Source: Candidatus Cloacimonadota bacterium (GTDB lineage Bacteria; Cloacimonadota; Cloacimonadia; Cloacimonadales; Cloacimonadaceae). From it: 62,842 bases of DNA. Positions 8,695 through 17,710 of this stretch are shown here, piece by piece; within the stretch, counting starts at the first letter, position 1; each line of letters starts with the position of its first letter. Location of the stretch: positions 1 through 62,842 of the forward strand of contig JAAYEF010000007.1 of NCBI GenBank assembly GCA_012728875.1. Reading direction: 5' to 3'. The notes beneath the pieces are model-generated. The model was not told the DNA's origin. It searched no databases and saw nothing but the letters and a program-made list of their open reading frames with translations. The translations under genes were made by a program, and so were the position numbers.

Positions 8695-9948
8695 ATGAGA
8701 AAACACTTTTTTGTCCTGCTCTTGCTGTTGCCACTGGCCTTGGCAGCGCAACAGTATAGCCTGGAACAGCTTGTGGAACACGGACTGCAGCACAGCTATG
8801 GCATGCAGAGCTCCGGTTTGAGCTATGAATCCAGCCTCAGCAGTCTGAGCTCTGCAAAATGGAACCTTCTGCCGGATGCCAGCTTGAATTTTGGCATCAC
8901 CGGCGATTTTTATCATCCCGATAACCCTCCCAAACCCGATGTCAGCAGTCAGGCTGGTTTTTCCATCAGCAAAACCATCAGCCTGAACGACGACGCCTGG
9001 TTCAACTACCGCTATGCGAAATTGGACGCCGAAAAAGCCAAGCTGAGCTTGGAAACCAGTGCCAGTTCATACGCCTATAGCGTTTTCAGCGCCTATTTGG
9101 ATGTGCTAAGCACCCAAAGTCAATTGGCGTCGTTGAACCGCAACCTGGAGATTCAAACCAGGGTCTGGGAACGTGCTCAAGCCCTCAACGAACTGGGAAA
9201 GAACACCGGCTTCGACGTGAAGGAAAGCGAAATCGCGGTGATGAACGCGCGCATTTCCATCATGCAACTGGAAAACAGCATCGCGTCCAAGCGCAGTCAG
9301 CTTTTCGGGCTGGTGCGCATGGAAGATTTGGGCTTTGAACTGGCGGATCTGGAGCCGGAGACAGGCTTTGAGGTTCCCGAATATCTGCCCGAACAGAGCA
9401 ACAAGGTGAAGCTCCTGAAGGCGGATTTGAAACGCGGAGAGCTGGGCCTCAGCCAAAACTTCCTGAGCTATTTCCCGCGTGTGAGCCTGGCATACAACTA
9501 TGGTCGCGGCGTGAGCGGGAAAGATTTTGACTTTGACATCTACAACACAAATCACACCCTGTCCCTGAACCTCAGCTATTCGCTGTGGAACCAATTTAAA
9601 CAAGGGCAGAGCAGCAAACGTTCAAACCTTGCCCTGCGCCTGGCGGAACTGGAAGTGCGGCAACAATTGGAAGAAATCGACCGCCAATATGTGAACCTGC
9701 GCCGGGAACTGGATTATCTGCAACGTTTGGACGAGCTTTACACCGAAAAACTGGCTCAGGCGCAAACCCAGATCAATGTGGGTGAAGAGCGCTTCCGCCT
9801 GGGCTTGATCGAAATTTTGGAACTGGACAAGGTCCGTGTGGAATACATTGATTCCGAAATCTCATACAACAACAACCGCTACCAGATTTTGGCACGGCAG
9901 GAAGCCATCAACAACCTCCTCTCGCGCCAAATCTTGGGAAAATGGTAA
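8695..9948 (+). CDS. TolC-family outer-membrane efflux protein
   Basis: A 417-residue outer-membrane channel of the TolC/OEP family, the exit duct of a tripartite exporter. The signal peptide is residues 1-18 (hydrophobic run ending LALAAQ). The mature protein has the family's long helical segments, for example ALNELGKNTGFDVKESEIAV near 160-180 and a related helical repeat near 355-390. The ATG at 8695 is chosen because AAGGA lies just upstream and the signal peptide begins there, although the frame stays open back to 8641. It is the first gene of a four-gene operon; the MacA-like adaptor starts 9 bases after the stop codon. Confidence 0.88.
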   Translation: MRKHFFVLLLLLPLALAAQQYSLEQLVEHGLQHSYGMQSSGLSYESSLSSLSSAKWNLLPDASLNFGITGDFYHPDNPPKPDVSSQAGFSISKTISLNDDAWFNYRYAKLDAEKAKLSLETSASSYAYSVFSAYLDVLSTQSQLASLNRNLEIQTRVWERAQALNELGKNTGFDVKESEIAVMNARISIMQLENSIASKRSQLFGLVRMEDLGFELADLEPETGFEVPEYLPEQSNKVKLLKADLKRGELGLSQNFLSYFPRVSLAYNYGRGVSGKDFDFDIYNTNHTLSLNLSYSLWNQFKQGQSSKRSNLALRLAELEVRQQLEEIDRQYVNLRRELDYLQRLDELYTEKLAQAQTQINVGEERFRLGLIEILELDKVRVEYIDSEISYNNNRYQILARQEAINNLLSRQILGKW

Positions 9949-9957
9949 GGAATAAAC

Positions 9958-11379
9958 ATGAAACTTCGTAAAACCCTCACATACGTCATCATCGCCGTAA
10001 TCGTAATCGCCGGCGTGCTCATTTTCACCCAGGTTCGCAAAAAGAAAAGCCAGCCGGAATGGAAGCTGGACAGCATCAGCAATGGCACCATCCGCGAGGT
10101 GGTGACCGCCACCGGTTCGCTGAACCCCACCGTTTTGGTGGAAGTGGGAACCGAGGTTTCCGGCACGATTAAAACACTTTATAAGGATTATAACGACCAC
10201 GTGCGCAAAGGCGAGCTTTTGGCAAAGCTGGACACCGAAATCTTGATGGCAAACGTGGAATCCGCTCAGACGGATCTCACCAAAGCCCGCATCAGCCGGG
10301 ATGACGCCAGAATGGAGTATAAAAACAGCCAGGCCCTGCGCGCCAAAGACATGGTTTCGGAATATGACCTGCAAAAGGCGAAAAACACGCTGGATCAGGC
10401 GGAACTGAGCTATTCCACCAGCCAACTGAAGCTGCAAACTGCGCAAAAAAATCTGAGCAATGCCACCATCACCTCCCCCATCGACGGTGTGATCATCAGC
10501 CGTGAAGTTTCTGAAGGACAGACGGTTGCCGCCAGCATGAACGCGCCCACGCTTTTCACCATCGCCAACAATTTGGACCAGATGGAAATCACCGCCAGCA
10601 TCGACGAAGCCGACATCGGCAAAATCAAAGTTGGTTTGCCGGTGGAATTCACCGTGGATTCCCACGCCGGGGAAACATTCACGGGCTCGGTGCAGCAGAT
10701 CAGGCTGAAATCCACCTCCGAACAAAACGTGGTGAGCTACAATGTGATCATCGACGCGGCAAACCCCGAACACAAGCTGCTGCCGGGCATGACCACAAAC
10801 GTGAGCATCATCACACAATCCAAGGACAACGTTCCCCGCATTCCGGAAGCCGCGACCCGCTTCACCCCGACCAAGGAAATGTGGAAACTGTTTGGCCTGA
10901 AATGGGAGGATGATCTCATCTCGAACGCTCGCAAATCCGCGATGGAAAAACTGATGGGCAATCCCTCACAGGAAAAACCCAGCGAAGCCACAGCCCAAAA
11001 TGGCAAAAGCAAAGCTGACACAGCAAAGGCCACTGCTCAAAATTCTGAAGGCGGCCGCGGCGGTGGAGGCAGGTCTGGCAGAGGTCCCGGCGGAAATCCT
11101 GGCGGAATGCGGGGCGGTGGAATGCCGGGTGGAGGAGCGCCGGGCATGATGGGCGGAGGCTCGAATGGACGCTCCAGCATGTCGATGATCTGGGTTTTGA
11201 AAGACAAGACTCCGGAACTCATCGCGGTTCGCACCGGGGTTTCCGATGGTGCTTTCGTTGAACTGCTCAGCCCGCTGGATTCAGACGTCACAATCATTAC
11301 CGGAGTGAACTATAAAGACCCAAGTCAAGCCCAGGGACAGAGCGCTCTGCGCGGACCCGGGATGGGTGGCAGGTTCTAA
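9958..11379 (+). CDS. MacA-like periplasmic adaptor (HlyD/RND membrane-fusion family)
   Basis: A 473-residue adaptor linking the inner-membrane ABC transporter to the TolC-type channel. The N-terminal membrane anchor spans about residues 8-24. A lipoyl/barrel-sandwich half near residues 45-75 (GTEVSGTIKTLY) precedes a coiled-coil hairpin (about 85-150), then the second lipoyl half (ATITSPIDGVII near 170-181) and beta-barrel. Between the barrel and the membrane-proximal domain there is a long Gly/Met/Arg-rich stretch (about residues 363-402, 11045-11165) that ordinary MacA proteins lack. The RBS AAGGA precedes the ATG. The ATPase gene begins 4 bases after the stop codon, so the genes are surely co-transcribed. 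Confidence 0.86.
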   Translation: MKLRKTLTYVIIAVIVIAGVLIFTQVRKKKSQPEWKLDSISNGTIREVVTATGSLNPTVLVEVGTEVSGTIKTLYKDYNDHVRKGELLAKLDTEILMANVESAQTDLTKARISRDDARMEYKNSQALRAKDMVSEYDLQKAKNTLDQAELSYSTSQLKLQTAQKNLSNATITSPIDGVIISREVSEGQTVAASMNAPTLFTIANNLDQMEITASIDEADIGKIKVGLPVEFTVDSHAGETFTGSVQQIRLKSTSEQNVVSYNVIIDAANPEHKLLPGMTTNVSIITQSKDNVPRIPEAATRFTPTKEMWKLFGLKWEDDLISNARKSAMEKLMGNPSQEKPSEATAQNGKSKADTAKATAQNSEGGRGGGGRSGRGPGGNPGGMRGGGMPGGGAPGMMGGGSNGRSSMSMIWVLKDKTPELIAVRTGVSDGAFVELLSPLDSDVTIITGVNYKDPSQAQGQSALRGPGMGGRF

Positions 11380-11383
11380 GGTC

Positions 11384-12145
11384 ATGACAAACAAAACCCT
11401 GCTCAAAGTGCGCGACGTCACAAAGGTTTACACCATGGGCGAAGTGCAGGTGCACGCCCTGCGCGGCATCGACCTGGAAGTGAACGAAGGAGAATTCGTT
11501 GCCATCATGGGCGCCAGCGGTTCGGGCAAAACCACCTTCATGAACCTGGTGGGCTGCCTGGATAAACCAAGCTCCGGCAGCTATGAGCTTGATGGCATCA
11601 ACGTTCACGAAATGGATGACCAGCAGATCACGAAGGTGCGAAACCAAAAGATCGGTTATGTGTTTCAATCCTTCTACCTTTTGCCCCGCACCACGGCTTT
11701 GGAAAATGTGGAACTGCCGCTGCTCTACTCCAACAGCGTCCCAGCCAAAGAGCGTCACAGCCGAGCCATGAACGCTCTGGAAACCGTGGGTTTGGCAGAA
11801 CGCGCGCGCCACTATCCAAATCAGCTTTCCGGAGGCCAGCAGCAACGCGTGGCTCTGGCAAGAGCCATCGTGAACGACCCAGTTTTCCTGCTTGCGGATG
11901 AACCCACCGGGAACCTGGACACCCGCACCAGCGTTGAGGTGATGGAGCTTTTCCAAAAATTGCACAATGAAGGTAAAACCGTGCTGCTCATCACCCACGA
12001 ATCTCATATTTCCAGCTATGCGGAACGCATTATCACCTTCAGGGACGGGCACGTGATTTCCGATAAACAAAATCCGCAACCACGCAAAGCCAGCGAAGAC
12101 CTGAAAACCATGCCCCGACTGGATGAAGACGAGGAGCTTGACTGA
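11384..12145 (+). CDS. MacB/LolD-type ABC transporter ATPase
   Basis: A 253-residue ATP-binding subunit. Walker A is GASGSGKTT near residues 41-49, the ABC signature is [14 protein letters not shown] and Walker B is [13 protein letters not shown]. It belongs to the MacB/LolD/FtsE group, which pairs with FtsX-type permeases that transmit mechanical force rather than carry substrate across the inner membrane. MacB normally has ATPase and permease in one chain; here they are two genes. The start at 11384 follows a weak AAGG, and the stop overlaps the permease start by one base (TGATG), indicating translational coupling. The substrate is unknown; peptides, lipids or macrolide-like compounds are possible. 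Confidence 0.88.
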   Translation: MTNKTLLKVRDVTKVYTMGEVQVHALRGIDLEVNEGEFVAIMGASGSGKTTFMNLVGCLDKPSSGSYELDGINVHEMDDQQITKVRNQKIGYVFQSFYLLPRTTALENVELPLLYSNSVPAKERHSRAMNALETVGLAERARHYPNQLSGGQQQRVALARAIVNDPVFLLADEPTGNLDTRTSVEVMELFQKLHNEGKTVLLITHESHISSYAERIITFRDGHVISDKQNPQPRKASEDLKTMPRLDEDEELD

Positions 12146-13362
12146 TGAACTTCTTTGGAATCCTGCGCATCGCTTTTAAATCCCTGGCGCGCAATAAAAC
12201 CCGCACTTTTCTCACCATGCTTGGCATCATCATCGGCGTGGCGGCTGTGATCACCATGATCGCCATCGGTCAGGGCGCCAAAAAGATGGTGGACGACCAA
12301 ATCAGCACCATGGGCACAAACGTGATCATGGTGATGTCGAATTTCAGCAATACGCAAAGCACGGTGCGCCAATCCGCCGGCTCTGGAAACACTCTGGAAG
12401 AATCCGACGTGGCCGCCATCCGCGAAAAAGTGGATGGAGTGCTTTACGCATCACCGGTTTACAACACTTTCGGCCAGCTTAAATATGGCAACAACAACTG
12501 GCGCGGATCGATCCAGGGCGTGGACGTGGATTTCTTTTTGATCCGCAGCATGGAACTGGATTCCGGCGACTTTTTCTACCCCTCTGAGGTGGAAAACGGC
12601 GCCAAGGTCTGCGTGATTGGAAAGACCGTGGCGGACAACCTGTTTATGGGCTTGGATCCGGTTGGTAAAACCATGCGCATCCGCAACATCCCCTTCACCG
12701 TGAAAGGCGTGTTGAAATCCAAGGGACAAAGCACGATGGGCGGTGATCAGGACGACATTGTTCTGGCGCCATACACCACCACCGCCACCCGCTTGCTGGG
12801 AATGCGCTGGCGTTTTATGACCATCATCGTTTCAGCAGAATCCAAGGAACGTATCCCCTTGGTGCAGCAGGAAATAAAAAACCTGATGCCCGCAAGGCAC
12901 AGCGGCACCACCACCGAGGATTTTGTGGTGAGCTCCCAAACCGACGTGGCGGAAGCAGCCAACACCATTGCAAACACGATGACCGTGCTTTTGGCGAGCA
13001 TCGCCGGAATTTCACTGTTGGTGGGCGGCATCGGCATCATGAACATCATGCTGGTTTCGGTGACCGAGCGCATCAAGGAAATCGGCATCCGCATGGCCGT
13101 GGGCGCTGGAAAGAACGATGTGCTGTTCCAATTTGTGGTGGAAGCCATCGCCATCAGCATCCTGGGCGGACTTCTCGGCATCGCCCTGGGCTGGGCTTTG
13201 GCCTCGATTTTGGGTAAAACCATGGGCTGGAGCATCCTGGTGACGCCTTGGTCAGTTTTCCTTTCCGTTGGCTTTTCCTGCCTGATCGGCATCTTCTTTG
13301 GCTGGTATCCCGCCCGCAAAGCTGCCAACCTGAATTTAATCGACGCTCTCAGATACGAATAA
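12145..13362 (+). CDS. MacB-type ABC transporter permease (FtsX family)
   Basis: A 405-residue permease. A first membrane helix near residues 18-42 contains the typical LTMLGIIIGVAAVI segment. A large periplasmic MacB core domain (about 45-265) follows, then three C-terminal helices with FtsX features such as GGIGIMNIMLVSVTERIKEI (about 292-311). It pairs with the ATPase just upstream. Together with the adaptor and TolC-like protein this makes a complete tripartite mechanotransmission exporter. It is the last gene of the operon and is followed by a strong terminator 25 bases after the stop codon. Confidence 0.88.
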   Translation: MNFFGILRIAFKSLARNKTRTFLTMLGIIIGVAAVITMIAIGQGAKKMVDDQISTMGTNVIMVMSNFSNTQSTVRQSAGSGNTLEESDVAAIREKVDGVLYASPVYNTFGQLKYGNNNWRGSIQGVDVDFFLIRSMELDSGDFFYPSEVENGAKVCVIGKTVADNLFMGLDPVGKTMRIRNIPFTVKGVLKSKGQSTMGGDQDDIVLAPYTTTATRLLGMRWRFMTIIVSAESKERIPLVQQEIKNLMPARHSGTTTEDFVVSSQTDVAEAANTIANTMTVLLASIAGISLLVGGIGIMNIMLVSVTERIKEIGIRMAVGAGKNDVLFQFVVEAIAISILGGLLGIALGWALASILGKTMGWSILVTPWSVFLSVGFSCLIGIFFGWYPARKAANLNLIDALRYE

Positions 13363-13387
13363 AAAAGAGTAAAACCCTCCAATATAA

Positions 13388-13418
13388 GGCGTTGGAACTT
13401 CTCCAGCGCCTTTTTTTT
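13388..13418 (+). terminator. Rho-independent terminator of the exporter operon
   Basis: GGCGTTGGA pairs with TCCAGCGCC around a 5-base loop (ACTTC), directly followed by eight T residues. It closes the TolC/MacA/MacB operon on the plus strand. Confidence 0.9.
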
Positions 13419-13461
13419 ATGCTTTCCAACGCTTTTTTGCCCCCTTAATGTAAAAAAATAC

Positions 13462-13489
13462 TTGCCTTAAAAACAAGTTTGTATTTTGT
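13462..13489 (+). promoter_or_regulatory. Putative promoter of the rnf operon
   Basis: TTGCCT (13462-13467), a 17-base spacer and TTTGT (13485-13489) lie 46 bases before the rnfC start and after the upstream terminator. The spacing and the TTTG element match other unit heads in the window. Confidence 0.4.
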
Positions 13490-13534
13490 GGAACGCAAAA
13501 GTTTTGGCTTGCAACAAGCCGTTTGGGAGCGTCA

Positions 13535-14857
13535 ATGAGGTTCAAAACCTTTCCCGGGGGAGTTCATCCCCACGACCACAAGCATTTTTCCGCCTCCGCC
13601 CCAGTGGAGGAATTTCCGCTGCCCAAAAGAGTAGTCATCTCGATGTCTCAACACATCGGAGCGCCTTCCCAGCCCTTGGTGAAGGTGGGAGACGAGGTGA
13701 AAACAGGGCAAAAGATCGCCGACGCCGGCGGCTTTGTATCCATCCCGCAACACGCCTCCATCAGCGGCAAAGTCACCAAGATCGACATGTTCCCGCATCC
13801 CGCCGGAGCTTCAGCCATGGCCATTGAAATCACCACAGATGGCGAAGACAAGTGGGTCGATCTGGTTGACGATGAAAACTTCCTCCAGCTTTCCCCTCAG
13901 GAAATGAAAAAACGCATCGGCGAAGCTGGAATCTGCGGCATGGGCGGCGCGGGCTTCCCCACCTTTGTAAAGCTTTCTCCCCCAGAGGATAAACCCATCG
14001 ACACGGTTATCCTCAACGGTGTGGAATGCGAACCCTATTTAACTTCGGACCACCAGCTGATGCTGGAAAAGGGACCCGAAATCGTCAGCGGACTGAAGAT
14101 CCTGATGAAAACCCTTTCCGCCAAACGCGGCATGATTGGAATCGAGGCCAACAAGCCCGACGCCATCGCCCTGATGAAAAAGCTGCTGGCCTCCGAAAAG
14201 GATCTGAGCGTGGTGCCCCTGAAGCTTCGCTACCCCCAGGGTGCTGAAAAGCAGCTGATTTACGCCGCCACGCGCAGAAAGGTTCCGGCCGGTGGATTGC
14301 CCATGGCGGTGGGCGTGGTGGTGCAAAACGTTGGCACCGCCTATGCCATCTATGAAGCCGTGCGCTTCAAGAAACCGCTGGTGGACAGGGTGATAGCCGT
14401 AACGGGCAGCATCGTTGCCAATCCCAAAAACCTGCGCGCCCGCATCGGAACTCCATTTGCAGACTTGGTGGAACACTGCGGCGGCACCAACGCCCCCATC
14501 GGCAAAGCCATTTCCGGCGGACCCATGATGGGCTTTGCCCTGCCTTCCCTGGAAGCGCCGGTGGGCAAAGGCAGTTCCGGCCTTGTGCTGATGAGCCAAA
14601 AAGAAGCCGGCAGCATCGAGGAGCGAAATTGCCTGCGCTGCGCCCGCTGCGTGGATGTTTGCCCCATGAACCTGATGCCCAGCATGATGGTGCAGGCCGT
14701 CAAGGCGGACGATCTGACCCTCGCCCTGCGCTGCGGCTTGGAAGACTGCATCAAATGCGGAAGCTGCGCCTACGTTTGCCCGGCCCACATCCGTTTGGTG
14801 CAGTGGATAGACCGCGGTAAAATCCGTCATGCCGCAGCCCAACGCGGACAAAAGTGA
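13535..14857 (+). CDS. RnfC, ion-translocating ferredoxin:NAD oxidoreductase subunit C
   Basis: A 440-residue peripheral subunit of the Rnf complex and the likely NAD(H)-interacting part. It has an N-terminal RnfC barrel-sandwich region (from GGVHPHDHK), a Nqo1-like FMN/NADH-binding motif GMGGAGFPT near residues 135-143 and two C-terminal 4Fe-4S motifs, CLRCARCVDVCP and CIKCGSCAYVCP, between about 366 and 417. The ATG at 13535 follows GGGAGC at good spacing. It is the first gene of a six-gene operon in the order C-D-G-E-A-B, as in clostridial and related Rnf clusters. Rnf couples electron flow between ferredoxin and NAD to sodium or proton transport. Confidence 0.94.
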   Translation: MRFKTFPGGVHPHDHKHFSASAPVEEFPLPKRVVISMSQHIGAPSQPLVKVGDEVKTGQKIADAGGFVSIPQHASISGKVTKIDMFPHPAGASAMAIEITTDGEDKWVDLVDDENFLQLSPQEMKKRIGEAGICGMGGAGFPTFVKLSPPEDKPIDTVILNGVECEPYLTSDHQLMLEKGPEIVSGLKILMKTLSAKRGMIGIEANKPDAIALMKKLLASEKDLSVVPLKLRYPQGAEKQLIYAATRRKVPAGGLPMAVGVVVQNVGTAYAIYEAVRFKKPLVDRVIAVTGSIVANPKNLRARIGTPFADLVEHCGGTNAPIGKAISGGPMMGFALPSLEAPVGKGSSGLVLMSQKEAGSIEERNCLRCARCVDVCPMNLMPSMMVQAVKADDLTLALRCGLEDCIKCGSCAYVCPAHIRLVQWIDRGKIRHAAAQRGQK

Positions 14858-14865
14858 GGTTTTGA

Positions 14866-15942
14866 ATGACTGAAAAATACAAAGTTTCGCCCGCACCCCA
14901 CCTACATGATCGCACCAGCATTCCCAGCGTGATGTGGAATGTGGTGATTGCACTCATTCCCGCGCTGGTTTTTGCCGTTTATTATTTTGGACTTCGCTCG
15001 CTTTGGCTCACGCTGTTGGGAGTGGTGTCCGCAGTGGCCACCGAAGCCCTCATCCAGTGGTTCCGCAAGGTTCCCATCACCGTTACAGACGGCTCCGCCG
15101 TGCTCACCGGCATGCTTTTGAGCTACAATATCTCCGCCGGTTCGCCCTGGTGGCTGCCTGTGGTGGGTTCGGTTTTTGCCATCGCCATTGGCAAACAGGT
15201 CTTTGGCGGTTTGGGCAACAATCCCGTGAACCCAGCCCTTTTGGGAAGAGCCTTTCTGCTGGCTTCGTGGCCTTCGCTGATGACTGGAAGCTGCTGGGTG
15301 AAAACCTCCAAAAGCGCCGTGATGAGCGGCATAAATCTGGATGCCATCGCTTCAAACCTGCAAACCGTCGCGCCCAAAGTGCATAACCTGGTTACGGGCG
15401 CCACCCCCTTGAAAGTGGCGCAGTTGATTCGCGACCCGAATATCTATCCGGAGTTCAGCCAAAAGATTTTCAACGGACTCATCGACCTCGGCACCCTCAA
15501 AAACCTATTTTGGGGAAACGTTGGCGGCTGCATCGGTGAAATCTCCGTTTTTGCCTTGCTTTTGGGCGCCGTGTATCTGCTTTGGCGCAAGATCATTGAA
15601 TGGCGCATCCCCTTCTTCTATCTGCTCACCGTGTTTGTGCTCACATTTTTCTTTGGCGGCATCAAAGGCAGCGGCTATTCGCTCACCCTGCCCTTTTTCC
15701 ACCTTTTTGCGGGCGGTTTGATGCTGGGTGCGTTTTTCATGGCCACAGACTACACAACCACCCCCATGACAAAGCCGGGACGCATCATCTATGCAGTTGG
15801 CTGTGGGGTTTTGACTGTGATCATCCGCCTTGTGGGAGGCTACCCTGAAGGCGTTTCCTATTCCATTTTATTTATGAACGTGATGACCCCGCTCATCGAT
15901 ATGTTGACCATGCCAAAAGCATTTGGGAAGGTGAAAAAATGA
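14866..15942 (+). CDS. RnfD, membrane FMN-carrying subunit
   Basis: A 358-residue integral membrane subunit of the NqrB/RnfD family with about nine to ten hydrophobic segments. The covalent FMN attachment site is the TGAT motif near residues 177-180 (Thr180), next to PLK. A cytoplasmic loop with GNNPVNPALLGR (about 117-128) is typical of the family. It starts 8 bases after rnfC and overlaps rnfG by four bases (ATGA), so translation is coupled. Flavinylation would need an ApbE-type transferase, which is not encoded in this window. Confidence 0.94.
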   Translation: MTEKYKVSPAPHLHDRTSIPSVMWNVVIALIPALVFAVYYFGLRSLWLTLLGVVSAVATEALIQWFRKVPITVTDGSAVLTGMLLSYNISAGSPWWLPVVGSVFAIAIGKQVFGGLGNNPVNPALLGRAFLLASWPSLMTGSCWVKTSKSAVMSGINLDAIASNLQTVAPKVHNLVTGATPLKVAQLIRDPNIYPEFSQKIFNGLIDLGTLKNLFWGNVGGCIGEISVFALLLGAVYLLWRKIIEWRIPFFYLLTVFVLTFFFGGIKGSGYSLTLPFFHLFAGGLMLGAFFMATDYTTTPMTKPGRIIYAVGCGVLTVIIRLVGGYPEGVSYSILFMNVMTPLIDMLTMPKAFGKVKK

Positions 15943-16511
15943 AACTGTATCTAAAGCTTGGCCTCATCCTGCTGGCCTTTTGTGTGGTGGCGACAGCCCT
16001 TTTGGCTTTTGTAAATTCCGCCACCAAGCCCAAGATCGAAGAACTGAAAAGCAAAGCCGCCGAGGAAGCGCGCTCCGCCCTGATTCCCGACGCCGTTTTT
16101 GAACTGAAGACCATCGCCGTGCCTGAAGCCGATTCCATCGAATATTACGAGGCGAAAGACGAAAAAACCGGCGAGCTGAAGGGCTACACCTTCACAGCTG
16201 CGAAGGCTGGCTATTCCAGCAATGTGAAGACCATGGCGGCGCTTGATCCGGATTTTAAGATCATCAACATCCAGGTGATCGAACAAGCTGAAACCCCAGG
16301 CTTGGGCGCAAACTGCATCCAGGAAAGCTTTTCCGCAAAATTTAAGGGACTTGCCCCGGATGAACTGCTGGTGGACAAAGACGGCGGCAAGATCAAATCC
16401 CTCACCGGAGCCACCATCACCACGCGCGCGATCGCAAACTCCCTGCGCGAAACGGTGCAATTGATCCAAGCCGAGCTTTCCGCCGAAGCAGAAAAGGAGC
16501 CGAAACCGTGA
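15939..16511 (+). CDS. RnfG, periplasmic-facing FMN-carrying subunit
   Basis: A 190-residue subunit with one N-terminal membrane helix (about residues 5-26) and an extracytoplasmic FMN-binding domain. The flavinylation motif LTGAT near 155-159 places the covalent FMN on Thr159. GLGANC (about 121-126) matches the conserved loop of NqrC/RnfG proteins. The start overlaps rnfD by four bases and the stop overlaps the GTG start of rnfE. In the complex it passes electrons between the other flavin and iron-sulfur subunits on the outer face. Confidence 0.92.
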   Translation: MKLYLKLGLILLAFCVVATALLAFVNSATKPKIEELKSKAAEEARSALIPDAVFELKTIAVPEADSIEYYEAKDEKTGELKGYTFTAAKAGYSSNVKTMAALDPDFKIINIQVIEQAETPGLGANCIQESFSAKFKGLAPDELLVDKDGGKIKSLTGATITTRAIANSLRETVQLIQAELSAEAEKEPKP

Positions 16512-17101
16512 GCTTTGTCAAAGAACTTACCAAAGGTCTGATCAAGGAAAACCCGATTTTCGTGATCGTTTTGGGCATGTGTCCCACGCTGGCAACCTCC
16601 ACATCCGTGAACAACGCCATCGGCATGGGCATGGCTGCCACCTTCGTGTTGGTTTGCTCGAACGTGATGATTTCCCTGATCAAAAACATCACTCCAGACA
16701 AAATCCGCATCCCGGTCTATGTGGTTGTGATCGCGGCATTTGTGAGCGTGGTGGATATGGTGATGGGCGCCTACCTGCCTGAACTGCATAAGTCTCTGGG
16801 TCTCTTCATCCCGCTGATCGTGGTGAACTGCATCATCCTGGGACGCGCCGAGGCTTTCGCAAACAAAAACAACGTGCTCAACTCCCTCGCCGACGGCATC
16901 GGCATGGGGCTCGGCTTCACCCTGGCGCTGGTGGTTGTATCCACTTTCCGTGAAATTTTGGGCAATGGCACCTGGGCAGGACTGCGCGTGATGCCAAAGA
17001 CCTACGACCCAATGCTGATCGCAATCTTGGCTCCCGGCGCCTTCATAACCCTGGGCTTGCTGATGGCAGCCATCAATCTGCTGAAGGAGAGATTTCAATG
17101 A
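16508..17101 (+). CDS. RnfE, integral membrane subunit
   Basis: A 197-residue hydrophobic protein of the RnfA/RnfE/NqrD/NqrE family with six predicted helices. Early GMCPTLATSTSVNNAIGMG (about residues 19-37) is the typical half-channel segment with a cysteine that can help hold the intramembrane 2Fe-2S cluster together with RnfA. The start is GTG, embedded in the rnfG stop (GTGA). The stop overlaps the rnfA start by four bases. Confidence 0.92.
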   Translation: MSFVKELTKGLIKENPIFVIVLGMCPTLATSTSVNNAIGMGMAATFVLVCSNVMISLIKNITPDKIRIPVYVVVIAAFVSVVDMVMGAYLPELHKSLGLFIPLIVVNCIILGRAEAFANKNNVLNSLADGIGMGLGFTLALVVVSTFREILGNGTWAGLRVMPKTYDPMLIAILAPGAFITLGLLMAAINLLKERFQ

Positions 17102-17700
17102 ATTTCCTGGGACAACTTTTCGTGATGGCGGTCAGCGCCATCTTCATCCAAAACTTCGTACTCTCCCGCTTTTTGGGACTCTGCCCCTATCTGGGCGTTT
17201 CCAAAAAGATGGATTCCGCCTTCGGCATGGGCATGGCAGTGATCTTTGTGATGACCATGGCCTCCGCCATCTGCTACCTCATCTACCAATATCTGCTTGT
17301 GCCATACGACCTTACCTATCTCAGCACCCTGGCTTTCATCCTCACCATCGCCGCCTTGGTGCAGTTTGTGGAAATGGTGATCCAAAAAAACGCCCCCGCT
17401 CTCTATAAATCCCTGGGCGTGTATCTGCCTCTGATCACAACCAATTGCGCCGTGCTGGGTGTGGCAATTTTGAACATCACCCCCCAGGCCGATGGCAGCA
17501 CCCACAACTTTTTGATGGCGACCCTGAACGGCCTGCTTTCCGGTGTGGGCTTCACCTTTGTGCTTTTGGCAATGGCGGGAATCCGCCAGCGCCTGGCATT
17601 GGTGGACCTTCCCAAAAGCATGGAAGGCTTTGCCAGCGGCATGATTCTGGCGGGCACCATGGCTCTGGCTTTTTACGGCTTTATGGGCCTCAAAATCTGA
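17098..17700 (+). CDS. RnfA, integral membrane subunit
   Basis: A 200-residue paralogue of RnfE with six predicted helices. FVLSRFLGLCPYLGVSKK near residues 21-38 and TTNCAVLG near 117-124 contain the conserved cysteines that, with those of RnfE, are thought to bind a cluster within the membrane. It overlaps rnfE by four bases and is followed by rnfB after 10 bases, whose RBS (GAGGAGAAAAGC) spans the rnfA stop codon. Confidence 0.92.
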   Translation: MNFLGQLFVMAVSAIFIQNFVLSRFLGLCPYLGVSKKMDSAFGMGMAVIFVMTMASAICYLIYQYLLVPYDLTYLSTLAFILTIAALVQFVEMVIQKNAPALYKSLGVYLPLITTNCAVLGVAILNITPQADGSTHNFLMATLNGLLSGVGFTFVLLAMAGIRQRLALVDLPKSMEGFASGMILAGTMALAFYGFMGLKI

Positions 17701-17710
17701 GGAGAAAAGC

